DNA of 64,000 nucleotides, taken from NCBI RefSeq assembly GCF_000003815.2, contig NC_049992.1:18584396-18648395 (forward strand). Direction: 5' to 3'. The translations under genes and the position numbers were made by a program. Below, piece after piece: positions 24,101 through 36,700 of this stretch. The stretch is from Branchiostoma floridae (Eukaryota; Chordata; Leptocardii; Amphioxiformes; Branchiostomatidae). Each line of letters begins with the position of its first letter. The first letter of the stretch is position 1. The notes under the pieces are model-generated. The model searched no databases. It was not told where the DNA came from and was given only the letters and a program-made list of their open reading frames with translations.

Positions 24101-27100
24101 AGTAAGCACTCATTTGAAAGTTGTGGTTTTAGGTAAGGAACTGGCAGGCAAAACAAGCCTTATCCAAACGCTCCTCAGTGGTGATTCCAGTCTCACCCAA
24201 CAAGAGGACCGCACACATGGTGTGGAGATCACTCAATGGAAACCTGATGATAACATCACGTTTGAAGTGTACGACTTTGGTGGCCATGATGCATACCATC
24301 TGACTCATCAGTTCTTCTTGACACAAGACTCTCTGCACTTGTTAACAGTAGATCTCCAAACATACTGCTGTACTGAACAGGATTACAAAAATGCTGTGGG
24401 GTTTTGGTTGGACACACTGAATGCCCGTGTGCCAGGAGCAATGGTTACAATAGTGTGCAGCAAGTCTGAAGGTAGTGTAGATATAGAGAAGAAAACGCAT
24501 GATATTGAAGTAAAATTTAAAGAGCAGCAGGACACTTGGAAACGTAACCTAGAGAGGCAACTTAAAATCATTGAGAGAGCGGAAAACCAGGAAGATCTAA
24601 AACAACAGTTTGAGGACATACAACAGCTCATGACACGACCATTGCAGTTCAAAGGTTTGTGCTGTGTCAGCTCGGCAGGCCCAACTGGGTTAGAAACACT
24701 GACGGCTCACGTTCTGGAGTTAGCAAAGAACACTCAACTGTTTCAAACACATAAGGGAATTCTGCCACAGACATGGGTTGATTTTGAACAGAGGCTGCGT
24801 AACTTACGTGACAATGAAGCTAAGTGGTTGATGCCAGCTGATTATCAACAACAAGCACAGCTTGCAGGACTCCCGACAGACAAATTGGAGCCAGTTCTTT
24901 CTTACCTGCAGCAGGTGGGAACCATCCTCAGGTACACGGACATACCGGAACTCAGAGACTTTGTCTTCCATGATCCACCTGCCTTGATAGAAATCTTCAA
25001 GGGTCTGTTCCATCACAACACCAGTGATCTTTTCTCAACATTAGATATATATTTTACACCTTTAGACCTAGATAAATTCAAGTCGGACCTGGATGACCGT
25101 GGATTGATCTTGAAGAAAGTTATGAAACATCTGTTGCCACCAGACACCCCTTCTAACATTGTGACATCACTGATGCAACATTATGATCTGTGCTTTGAGA
25201 TAGATGAATGCAAAACAAAAGCTTCTGATGAAGAGACCCGTCAGTACATGATTCCATGGTACTTGCACAAGACGATGCAAGAAAAGTGGCAGCATAACTG
25301 GCCTCAACACGTACCAGAAGAACAGCTACAGCTAATGTGCAACATCAAAGGCTTCTGTCCCCGGGGGCTATTTCCGAGGTTCAGTGTTGGAATCCATTCA
25401 CTTATCAAGGACAGGGTAGACTGGAAAGACAGCGTCATGGCCTACAGACAAGACTTTCCTGTACTGGCACTGTGTTCTAAACCAGGTACAGATGACACTT
25501 ACATCACCATAGCAACCAGAGGCAGGCTAGCCCAGGCAGATGAGATGTGGGGAGTGGTGTACCCACTGCTGGAGGTGCTGGTCCAGCTGCTGCAGAAGTG
25601 GCCAGGTGTGCTGTACTCCCTCCATGTCACCTGTGCGCACTGCATCAAGGCAAGACTGGACAATCCGCACCAGTACAACCTAAGGGACCAGACTGCAGAT
25701 GATGACCGCATTGTCAGGTGTCCTAAGGCTGACTTCAGGGCAACTGTATCGACAGACCTGGTTTACAGACCACTTCAACAAAACAAAGTATGTAGAATAT
25801 TTGTTACAATTGTTCAATTGTTTGTGAAGGTTGTTTCTGTTGACAGTTTTTGTTTTTAAATCAAATGAGATTTGTGCTTTTAATGACTGTCAATGATGTC
25901 TTCATGGTTCTTTGTATTTTTCCACTGTCCAAATTCATCTTGAATAGTGTCCACCTATCTGTCGATTTTAATGAGTTGATATGTACTTTGCAGGTTTTTC
26001 AGCGCTATAAGATGAAAACTGACCCGCGGGGCCTGGCTCTGATCATCAGTAACATAAATTTCATGGACCCTGAAACAGATAGACAGGGAGGGAACAAGGA
26101 CCTGGAAAACATCTGGAAGATTTGTGACAAACTCAAGCTGAAAGCAGAGAATAAAGATGACCTGACTGGGCAGGTACATGTGCTTCTAATTCATTTTGTA
26201 TTGAATTTTCTATTTGTTTTGTAGACTAGTGTATAGTGTAGTGTGATCATTGTCAATATTGTGAGTAACTCATATTTTTCATGTTGGAATGCAATTTATT
26301 ATTTCTTAAACATCTTTCTCCTGTCTTCTAAATCCCATTTTCTTTCATACATGCAAGTTAAAGAATACTACTCTGTTTTCATTATCTCTTGATATCAAAA
26401 TTTTTCCCAAGCATGATGCAAATCTCTGAAATGAAGCATGGTCAATTAACCTATCTCATGAAACATACTTTTTTAGGAAATAGCAGATACATTACAGGAG
26501 GTCTCTGAGAGAGATCACAGCTGCTATGACTGTTTTGTGTTGTTCCTGCTGTCCCATGGTGACGAAAAGGGAGTGTTGGGGACTGACGAAGATCGCATGA
26601 TCTCTGTGGACAGCATTACGTCTAGTTTACAACTCTGCAAAAGCCTAGTGGGGAAGCCAAAACTTTTTTTTATACAGGCCTGCAGAGGAGGTGAGACATT
26701 TTTGTTGATAACTTTGTCAGTTGCATTCTGATAGCAGTACTTTGTACTATAATTATTATATTTACAATAAATTGCTCATATGACATTAACTCTTCACGAA
26801 ATTTCATTGCTAAAGTCCCTGTCACATACAATGTATTCATTATGCATGAAAGTCTCATCAAGTGTGGGTATCAAATATTCTTTTCTCTTGACTGTCCCGG
26901 TGAACCTTTACCTAGTATGAAGTGAGGTGGTACTTGCTGGTACACAGCCAGTTTTTACTTCATAGTCAACTACTCAAAATCATCCAGTTTTACTTGATTG
27001 ATAGACCATGACAGGGCTCGAAGTTAACTATGTCCCGATGTCCCGGGGCCACTAAAATTTAGGCCGGGACAACTGAAAAATCTTTTTGGGACACTTTTGG

Positions 27101-29509
27101 GACAATAGGAAAATAATCAACGAATCAACATCAGAATGTCCGATCTCCCCGCGCGGCCCGCGGTTGTCAGGCGTGCGTACTCTGACTTACAGTTGTTGTA
27201 ATACATACTTTCTGAAAATAGGGTTGGGACAGTCCATCCTCACTTCGGGACAGTTGAAATTTATTTTTGGGACAATGCTGGGACAGTAGGGAAAAAAGTT
27301 AATTTTGAGGCCTGCATGATGAATTTTATTGCTAATGCCATGTTAATTTGAGTGATAAAATATGGTCAACATAAACGAGTTTTCAACCATACTGCAAATT
27401 GTACAAATCAGCTGCAAAATAGGCAATATTTGACGTGACTTGCAAATATGTAATATGACTAATTTATGTCGTAGAATGCTTAAGTCGACTCTGAAGTCAA
27501 AGAAGAAGAAGAGTCATGACGTGGAAAAACAAAAATGAAGAATCTATTGTTTGGTGTACATGACATTGTATAATTCTTTGTTTCTCTTTATGTTGAGTCA
27601 GTTTTATTAAATCTGAAAAAAATTTTAAAAAATCAGATTTAGAATGCGTTCATGCCTATCCATTAATATTCCTTGCAGTTCCATTGTTTATTAATTCATT
27701 AATGAGAAAACAATGGAAAGTCAAAATGCCAATTTTAATACATGTAGCCAACCTTGAAACCTTAAGGCAAATTTAGTCAACTTTTGCATTAACTTTGTTG
27801 TGGATTTTCCATCTTAATTTTTTAGATAACTTTGACGAAGGAGTAGAATATATGACCACAGATGACATCAAGAGCCCCTCCCGTGTCGGAGCAGAAGCAT
27901 TAAGTGAAAGCATCATGGCTACTGACTCAGCTTCTCATCAATCCACAACACCCACAGCATCTGACAGTGGCAATGCCAAGAGAAAGACCATACCAACAGC
28001 AAGTGACCGGCTAGTCATGAATGCAACAGTACAAGGTACATGTCAGTACTGAGGCAGGGTGTTCAGAATGTGCACTACTCACTTTGAAAAAAGCGTTCTT
28101 TGCAAGAAAATAAGGACAATGATTTGAAATTCAGATATCATTGACAGAAAGCTTTGCCATTTGTAGCTATGCCCCGAAAAGTGCGTAATGTGGCTTTCTT
28201 CATAACACTCAGGTAATGAAACTTTTCTACCAGTATCAATTATTGATTGCGATGTTGTAAGGTTCACTCTGAACATTTCACTAAAATTTACAGGTCAGGT
28301 AGCTTGGAGAGACAAGAACACAGGGTCGCCATTCATACAGGCATTGGCTGATGTTATTACAGAACATGCCGACACAGTGACGTTACAAGACATGGCTACT
28401 TTGGTGAGTGGTATTTAAGTATAGTTTTAGTATAGTACAATGGGTGTGGCTACGTTATGTCCCAGGGCATCTATGTGTGGCACATGATTGCCGTACATGT
28501 CTTAATTTTTTCTTCACAGAACCAACTCATCAATGTTACAAAATATTAAAGGTAAAAGTTTAAGCATTTAAGAAATGTAGAGAAAACATACACAAAATGT
28601 ATAAGCCAGAACCCCTTAAAAAAGTAAGAAAAAACACACTGAAATTGATGCAGTTAAAGGGACGAGTAAATAAAAAGCTGTGACATGTATTTATGAAACA
28701 AACTGAAACAAGATATTTACTCTAAGGTACCAGCACATATGGGCTGCTGTTAAAGGGACATATTGTAGAAATTTGGCGCCAAAATTTCAAATGTTCTGAA
28801 CTTTAAAATCTCCAGTCATATTGACATTTGTAACTTATTTCCAACTTATCTGCGTCATTTTATCACATTTCTAGCACTAATCAACAACGCCAAAGTAAGC
28901 CACGACCAAATTCACTTACTTCCGGGTAGCCTACCGGAAGTAAGCCGGCCGTAGATTTCCGAATCGACCGTTGCGGTCGCAGATCCTCGGAGCTTCGCGG
29001 GGTCTTTCAACAAACTTCAGTAACGATTCGAGCGAACCACCGAACGCGTTCTAAAGCGCACTTTGGTTCATCGGAGAGTTGGATAAAATGGCGGACATTA
29101 CTCAAGCGGCGGAGTTAGTGCACATATTTCGAGACGTTTTCGCGGCACAACAAAGTCGTATCAATACGTTGTAAATATTGCTGTGCAGTGTAATTAAAGG
29201 TAGACTCAACCCATAATGTAGAAAAATGGCCGAAAACAGTGACTTATTCTTTTTTACATTATGTCCCTTTAAAAGCACTCTGCCAATGTTTGGCTCTTTT
29301 TGTTTTGAACCATCTCTAAGCGTACCCGGGACAAAGTGACTTCCCCTTATGCTGGAAGTACATGTAACACCATTCTTTTGTTCCTCCAGGTTAATGAGAA
29401 AGTAGCAGATTATGAGGCAGATGCCGATGACGACTACAAACAGCAATCAGAAGTGTCACACAGCCTACGCAAAAAGCTCTACTTCTTCCCTGAAACTGCA
29501 GTTGACTAG
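20998..29509 (+). CDS. 2A-leader / LRR-Roc-COR (ROCO) / caspase fusion protein
   Basis: Seven exons with matching phases: 20998-21170, 21965-25787, 25994-26173, 26477-26690, 27826-28035, 28294-28403, 29390-29509 (4830 nt, 1609 aa, stop TAG). Domains: 2A-like leader 1-55; about 28 LRRs (86-747); Roc GTPase with P-loop GKELAGKTS (781-789) and DFGG switch (828-831); COR-like region (about 980-1330); caspase p20 (1333-1464) with catalytic His1419 in SHGDEKG and Cys1461 in QACRGD; a linker; and p10 (about 1533-1605, AWRDKNTGSPFIQAL). All catalytic signatures are intact, so an active protease is plausible. LRR sensor, GTPase switch and caspase effector in one chain suggests a death or immune sensor (inference). 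The large LRR-Roc-COR exon is intronless; the caspase part is split into five exons, as expected for a fusion. Acceptors and donors fit consensus, though the exon-2 donor (AAA|gtatgt) is ordinary. The polyA site was not located. Confidence 0.85.
22784..23620 (+). repeat. 138-bp tandem repeat units inside the LRR exon
   Basis: The phrase 'cctgaagtggggacactg' and its neighbours recur at about 22791, 22932, 23070, 23208 and 23346. The period is 138 bp (141 for the first), i.e. 46 residues or two 23-residue LRRs. The near identity suggests recent unit duplication or gene conversion within the gene. Confidence 0.85.
27012..27314. mobile_element. hAT-like MITE in caspase intron
   Basis: Ends CAGGGCTCGAAGTTAAC and its inverse GTTAATTTTGAGGCCTG, with repeated 'gggacaat'/'gggacagt' inside. 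Flanks 'gaccatga' and 'catgatga' match at only 5 of 8 positions. Related ends occur at 51216 and 49558. Confidence 0.6.
28750..29272. mobile_element. TTAA-flanked MITE in caspase intron
   Basis: TTAA then AGGGACATATTGTA at the left and TACATTATGTCCCT then TTAA at the right. TTAA target duplications are typical of piggyBac and Kolobok superfamilies. The interior is GC-richer and contains 'aaatggcgga', a YY1-like motif, but no long frame. Confidence 0.65.
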
Positions 29510-29732
29510 AAGACTATAATCATTTTGTTCATGTTACTCACACTCACACTCCGGTTTATTGTCTCACGGTGTACAAGATAAATGCTAAAGCCAAAGGGAG
29601 AGCCACTTTACCCAAGGCCCAGGTGCGATTGTTAACTATTTCTATCGAACACAGGACATCGGGCTCCATGTTTTATCAACAACTCCCTCACTCATTTCTA
29701 TCAATCCCCTACTCACTATTCATTGTTCAAGC

Positions 29733-30194
29733 CCCCTTCACACAAGAGCAAGAATCAGTCGGAATGCTGTCACAATGAAAATTCTTTTCTATTCCTTAAT
29801 TAATTCTTGGCAATTCATAGTGTGTTCCAGAAATTCTCACTGCATTCCAGCTACTTGTGCCCGTTCTTTTGGCTGGCCAAAACGTTTTGGACATGTTAAA
29901 AACTGTTGACAGAGGTGCATTCGAAGTGGAGAAATATCGAATGGCATTCCAAGTATTTTAACTATTCTAACTGCAGTATGACCCCATTCTGTGTCATTCC
30001 AACAATATTCGAAACATTCTTATCTCATTCGATGGAGAACCGAAACGGCAAGCCACTTGGAATCCTGTCAGAATGTGGCCAAAAGAATATCTGGAATGCA
30101 GTGAGAATATCTAGAATACACTACAAATTCCCAGGAATAGGAAAAAAATTTCATTCTGACGGCATTTTGGCTCATTCCTTCTCGTGTGAAGGGG
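29733..30194. mobile_element. Foldback MITE with ends CCCCTTCACAC
   Basis: CCCCTTCACAC (29733-29743) is inverted at 30184-30194. The arms continue imperfectly for about 120 bp ('attctcactgcattcca' versus 'ggaatgcagtgagaat'), so the whole can fold back. It starts about 220 bp after the caspase gene's stop codon, so it may lie in the 3'UTR. Confidence 0.65.
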
Positions 30195-31217
30195 ATATAA
30201 TTTTGGAATTCCCACCTGAATGTGGCACGAATTTTGCAAATACTTCATTCCGACTGGTTCTGCTTGATTCCTGCTGATTTGGTTTCAGTGTCAAGGCCCT
30301 ATTACTCATTCCCTAGTTGGTGAATTAACATTACCCCAACACAAAACATCCCCTACTCCTTGCGGATAACCTACAGTAGGGTACAATCATGTACACTCAC
30401 TGTAAGTTTGTGTAACTGATATACAAAGGGGGTGATCATTATGTTCTCAGTCTCACCCAGAAATGAGCAATTATTTAATAGTTATAAAATGTTAAGTCTT
30501 TTTATGGACTTTAGATCATTTTAATAATTATTTTGCATGCAACATCTTTTAAAAATCAGTAACTTGAGAGAAGGAAAATGCTTAGGTGTGAAGCTTCAGC
30601 TTTTCTGAAAGTTAACGCAGATCCATGTACCCACTTCTTTCTAGTTGAAATATGAAGGGAATCCTCATCAAACATTTTGACAATGTCTTGAAGTTGTATA
30701 TTTTGTGTCATAACGAACACATCTCTAAACACAGTTCACTCTTAGACTATAAACTGGACTTGTTTTTCTCTCCACTTACTTGAAAGTAATGACCACATTA
30801 CGATCTGAATTTGGTGAATGGTTAATACCAATCGGTTGCGGAGGGTGCAATCTATAAAATTTATTTGTTGCTAGATGATGACCCAATTGGGTGCAATGGT
30901 TTCCCTAATTTGTAAGAAAAGTATGATGTTGCAAATTAACACCCAGTCAAAAATCTGATGGACTAAGTGACACATTAGGCTTATACATGTACATGTACCA
31001 TTGTATGCCTTATTGATTAAGAACTATTAATTAAAATGTACAATGTTGGAAGACAAATGGTATGCTAGCACAACCTGTGACAACAAACTCATAAATGAAA
31101 TGTAACATAATTATGTAAATGTCTACAGTACAAAGAAATATATAAATGTACACTGCGCATAAAAATGTGATTGACCAAATTTAATATTCCAAACTTTTTT
31201 AATGTAGTTTATAACGC
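30195..31217. other. Intergenic AT-rich sequence, nothing recognised
   Basis: No exon-like frame, RNA gene or bounded repeat was seen here. Confidence 0.45.
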
Positions 31218-31420
31218 TAGTTCACCTTTATCCGTGGATTATATCCATTGTTTAAAAACAGGTTTACAGGGATAACAGTTCAACAGAATGTGGTTTGATG
31301 TGTAGTGCAGTAGTCTGAAAATGTTGCATGAAACTGCCATCTGTCAACTTGTTACATGCATCTCCAAATGCCTTTCTTTAAACAATGGATATAGGTAACT
31401 CAGCGGATGAAGGTGAACAA
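31218..31420. mobile_element. Short MITE with about 38-bp inverted ends
   Basis: Left 'ttcacctttatccgtggatt' and on to 'catccattgtttaaa'-like sequence; right 'tttaaacaatggatata' ending 'ggatgaaggtgaac'. About 200 bp, non-coding. The target duplication is unclear. Confidence 0.6.
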
Positions 31421-31677
31421 GCATTATTAATAATTATATATAATTCAATTGTACCCTGTAATTTGAGTTATGCACCTTATTTCTGGGTCAGAGGCCCAGA
31501 TGATCTCTCGTATCTACATGTATACACTGGCTACAATTTTTGAAAACAGATACAGAGCATCAATATTTAGTGTCTTCTATTAGATCACAAAAATATCATC
31601 TTCTTTGGTATTTTCAACTATCTTTTATCGCAATCAAGGAACATCAATTGCACAGTAATCAACAGAAAGTACATGTA

Positions 31678-32251
31678 CAGTCAAACCTGTATTAGTGGCC
31701 ACCTTTGCATAGCAGCCACCTGGCCATTGCGGCCACTCTTTGTTGGTCCCTAGAACTTTTCCCATTGACCTACATGTATAAGCATTAGGAAATAGTCTAT
31801 AGTGGCCAGCTGTCTAACGCGGCCACAGCCACATGATTTCCGGTCCAGTAGATAAAGAAATATTGCCTATTGCCATACAGCAGGCATATCTCACCCTGCA
31901 CCGGGTATGGAATCGTAGTTTGCGAGGATTTTGAGTTCCCAACAGGGTCATTTGGGCAGTAGCGGAAGGTACGCATGCCTTGAACATTAGAGTGCAAGTC
32001 TTTGTCAGCAAATTTACCATTATTGCGCATGACAATATCATTTTTGGTAGATTTGATTTTAGCAGGGTCAGTTCAATTTGAGACAATCAAGATAATGTTA
32101 CTTGCATTGGTGAGAAAGATTAGTGGGTACTGAAATCATATGTACCTTATTGCTCGGTCAATTGAAAACCATTTTGTCTATAGTGGCCACCTGTCTATAG
32201 TGGCCACATTTCTCCAGTCCCTTGAGTGACCACTTTAGACAGGTTTGACTG
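31678..32251. mobile_element. pogo/Tigger-like MITE, 574 bp
   Basis: 'cagtcaaacctgtattagtg' at the left and 'agacaggtttgactg' at the right, flanked by TA (31676-31677 and 32252-32253). Subterminal 'ggccac' repeats. Same family as the 2.7-kb copy at 14513-17249, sharing the internal phrase 'agtgggtact'. Confidence 0.8.
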
Positions 32252-32253
32252 TA

Positions 32254-33799
32254 CATGGAAAGTACAATGTATGTGGAGGAATCATTTCAGCGAAGAAATA
32301 TTAATATAACTTTTAAGATTGTACACCATTTGGAGAGCACAGTCCTCATCAAATGCAACATGATAGTTTTATCCTATAAACTTCCTATCCTTCTGATAGG
32401 ATGTGCTCTTTTTGCATATTTTCTATTGCTGTATCATTGTCTGCAATATGCCATATACAGTGTATATACATTGATATGTTTTAAGTAACCTGATCAATTT
32501 CAGATAAAATTTTACACATCTTTGTCCCTTTGAATTCTAGTCATATACATTAATTTTGTACATGTATTAACTAATAATCTTAAATTTCTTGGATGGTTCT
32601 ATTTTGCAATGTTCACCACAAGATCATGACATTGAGAATATTTGTTTCCATTGTATTACTACATATTGTACAACAGTATTGTTACTACTAGTAGGAGGGA
32701 AAACATGTTTTAAAGGTCACTGTATCAGTGAACTTTAAAAAATGTTTCCCTTCCTGCTACAAAATAAAGTCCCTGCAAAACTAAAAGGACAGTAAGACAA
32801 CATGGTCTTGTCACAGGAATAAACAATTATGGTGTAACAGTTGTAAACAAGTCCCTCACTCAGAAAAAGTCAGTGGCTACCACTAGCACATATTTCTAAT
32901 ATGCAATTAACTACTAGTATACATACAATTTGAATTATAGTGCACATAATCCTAAAAATCAAGCTTTAGGCAAACATACAATTTGAGAGTATTTTTGAGC
33001 TGATAACACATTGCCACTGATTCATATGTAACAATCAAAATACATTGTATGATGTTTAAAAATGAAATTAAGACAAAGGGTTTCAATATTAGAATACCTA
33101 ATTTAAAAGAAAATGAATTAATTGCACTCGATAAATAATCACTTGATAATTTTTCACATTTTTCAGACAAAGATTGTCCACATGCCACGGCCTAAATTTA
33201 TTTGATACATTGCTACTAACAAAGTAGATATACATGTAAATAACGATATTTCAATATGAACTTTTCTAACCAATGTCCAATAATTCCATGTGCATTACAA
33301 AAAAGACCTCTTTGGATTCCATGGTTGCTTTCATCCCAGAATGTTGCAGCCCTACATTTGTATATCCTCCCCTGTTACTATGAAATGTGAAAACATGGAT
33401 TTTGGCTTCAAATTTCTCTAAACTATGTTACAGAATATTAAAGGGTAGAATATGGATTTGAAAATGCTCCAAATTGTAGTAGAACTTAAATTTGGGTACC
33501 TTAACTCCCATAATTCCTCCAGATGCCATAATACTGCCACATTAGCAAACATACATGAAATTGAATACACGAATTTAATGAGAAAGCACCAATGCAGCAT
33601 CAGTAATCCTAAGGTTTATACACTTCAGATATTAAGGTTTTCAAGACAATCTTGACAAGGCCTCTATCACAATGTTTTTCTTTGGCATTATCAGTCCACC
33701 GGGACTGGAATTATAAGAGTTAATGTCCACTGTTGAATTTGTGGTCCATCAAAACTTAATATATTTCACTTGTCCCTTTGAATTATAATTGAGATAAAG
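32254..33799. other. Intergenic; candidate CPLANE2 3' flank
   Basis: Largely AT-rich with no recognised exon. A minus-strand AATAAA at 33197-33202 (TTTATT on plus) lies about 600 bp after the CPLANE2 stop and may serve as its polyA signal. Confidence 0.4.
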
Positions 33800-36700
33800 T
33801 TAGATGAAGGATATCTTGGGCTCCCCTGTGTAGTCCGGAGGTCGGTAGATCCCAGCTGCGATCTGGTCGTGTCTCCACAGGTGCTCACAGATACTGTTCA
33901 AGAACTGTGCCACCTGATAAACAACAAACAATTAACACTTTCATCAGGTTACTAAATAGCAGGCTTTTAGCCAGGCATGCATCATGGGGTCATCCAAGAG
34001 TTTCTTAAAATAACAAGAAATTGAACACACTAGATTTCCTTACACTGGAGAGCAGATCCTCTGACAAGCATGAAATTCTGATTGACCAGGGATGACACTA
34101 GGTCATTTGTGATCACAGTCTTCTAGTATAACCTCTCAGACAGTAACAGGATACCTTAGAATGCACCATTTTAACTTAAAAATTCATGAAAACTCTGCAC
34201 CATGGAAGGTGGACCCCTCTACTAGTACAATAGCGACTTATCATGACTCACCAAGAAATTTGGGACCCCTATAAAAAGTATAATAAAATCCTACATAAAA
34301 GCTTGCTAAACACTTTAATGAGCTTTGTTCCAACACAAAGGAAACACTCGCCATTAGGGGTGGGTACCGGTATAGAAAATTCAGGTCCAAGTTCGGTTCA
34401 GGTCCAGAGGATCAGGTCCAAAGCTACTAATTTACAACTATGGATTTTACATTTCATTTCACGATTAATAACAGAGAGACATTAAGGTGCACAAGCTTGT
34501 TCTTATCTGAAAAAATTCCCAAACCAAGAAGCAGAACTGGAGTGGTTTCAAAAGATGACAAATGAAAGGATGCAGATACCTCCATGATTCCGGCCCTTCC
34601 ATCCAGTGCTTTTCCGTCCGGTGTTCGTGGGCCGTCCACGTTGCGAATCATCAGGACCGGTACCTTCCAGCGGTGCTCGAACTCACGGATGTCTCGCGTA
34701 GGAACCTCGTTATGTAATGTCTGGTCATATCTGCAGGTTCTAGGGTCAAGGAATGTTTTTATATTTGTTGTGTGCATGTTTCTTTTTTGGGGGGGGGGGG
34801 GGGATTATCTCTGCACTACATACAGTATGTCCAATAGACTTCCAGCAAGTACACGTCTACAATGTTGATTCTTTCACATGGAATACAAAGCAGTCTCGTG
34901 GCATGCGGCAGGCAGGGAGGAATGTTTCACACCGGTCCCTTTTCTGTCAATTATTGGTATAATTGGGATTGGGATAATATATATATGTAAAGGAAATTTT
35001 CGTCGAGCTTCCTACTAGGAATCCTAGTTCTAACATTTGGAGTAGAATGTTATATTTGATAATGCAGTATAGCCGATTTCTTACCTGGGAACTTTTAGAT
35101 CTGCATACTATATGTTTACTATGATACTGGGAAAGCCACATGCAGATGTTTAATCCACAGAAAAATTAAAGCAATAGAACAAATGATATGTACTTGTGGG
35201 CTTTTGGCTAAATTAAGATATAGCATCATAATCTTCACAAATGAAGCATCTTTTTCAATATCAAAAAAAATAGTATAGACTAGATGCAGGATCACTGATG
35301 TAAAAGGTATAGTTAACTTAATCAAAACATCAAGAAACAATTTACAGTACCCAATGCTTTGCAACATTTACTTGGTTTCTTGATTGATTGATTGGTAGGA
35401 TACTTTGTCCCGACCACCAGTCTGAGGATGGACTCGGAAGATTCCACTACCCGGGACATGAGGTGGGGCAGGTCGTCAAAACTGGAGCGGTCCGTGAAGG
35501 AGAAGAGGAACAACACTGCATCCACCTTGTCTTTACAGGCCTGCAAGCACAGAACATGAACTAAAAACTAGTACCAGGTTTTTAGCCAGACATGTGTCAA
35601 TGCGTCATCTGGACGCACTTTTCTTAGAATAACAAGAAATTTGACGATGTGGACGCCCTTACACTGGGGAAACAAGAAAGCTTTTAAAAAAAGCTGGCCG
35701 GGGCGCATTTGGAAGGACTACCTCAAAATTTCATGTTGTGTTCCAGTAAAATGTGCATCATTATTAAACTAGAAGTTTATATCTAAAATCTATGGGAAGT
35801 TGGCTGGAAACCTTTGTTCACTGGTATAATTGGATTTTCCGGCGTACTTTTGTGGGCGGAATTGTATCCCTTGTGTGCGCTGTGTGCCGGATATAAAAAT
35901 CGTAAAAGAAACTCCGGTGCGAGACCACAGCCAAAGGCGGGAAGAGGTCCCGGATGTGCATTGTCGTTCTTTCTTCGTGACAGAAATTTCACAGGCAGAC
36001 ATGGTACGAATATGTAATGAACAGATTATGGACGGTCACATACTTCTCAGNNNNNNNNNNNNNNNNNNNNNNNNNNNNNNNNNNNNNNNNNNNNNNNNNN
36101 NNNNNNNNNNNNNNNNNNNNNNNNNNNNNNNNNNNNNNNNNNNNNNNNNNTCGTAAGCTAAGTGCTTATTCAATGAATTGGAAATGCTGTGTTTGGTTGT
36201 TGTAGGTTCTCTTTCGTAGATACAAACTCTGGTTTAACCAAGGTGTATGTGTGTTGTTGTTGAACTTGAAAGCAGTTTTCTGACTCAATCATAGAAGAAA
36301 CATTGCTAGTCAGATTGATAATGTGTATACCAGTAGGTTCAACTGATAAGAAAACATTTTCTGCTTGTACTGGGACAACCTCAAAATTGCATGTTGTGTT
36401 CCAGTTAAGTTGTTGCAAGAATGAAACTAGATTGCTGTTTGAACTGTGCATGCTTAAAGTAGAAGTGCCATGGCTATCTGGCAATGCTGTTATGGGACTT
36501 CTGGCATGTGAGTCATAAACAAAATACTTGTTATCAGCGTGCAACAATGCTACTGTTGAACCAGTTATTCCATGTGCTGTTATGAAAAGACAAGTGTTGG
36601 ATTCAGCAAATGCTGCTTCTAGGGCTTTCTTTAAGGTGTAATAAGGATAGACTGCTTCTGTGGCAAATATGTCTCCAGTGTAAGACTCTTTTATTGATAC

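Noticed and set aside
35814..36156. Plus-strand frames running into the N gap
   Set aside because: They are extended by X residues across the gap, and no motif is recognised.
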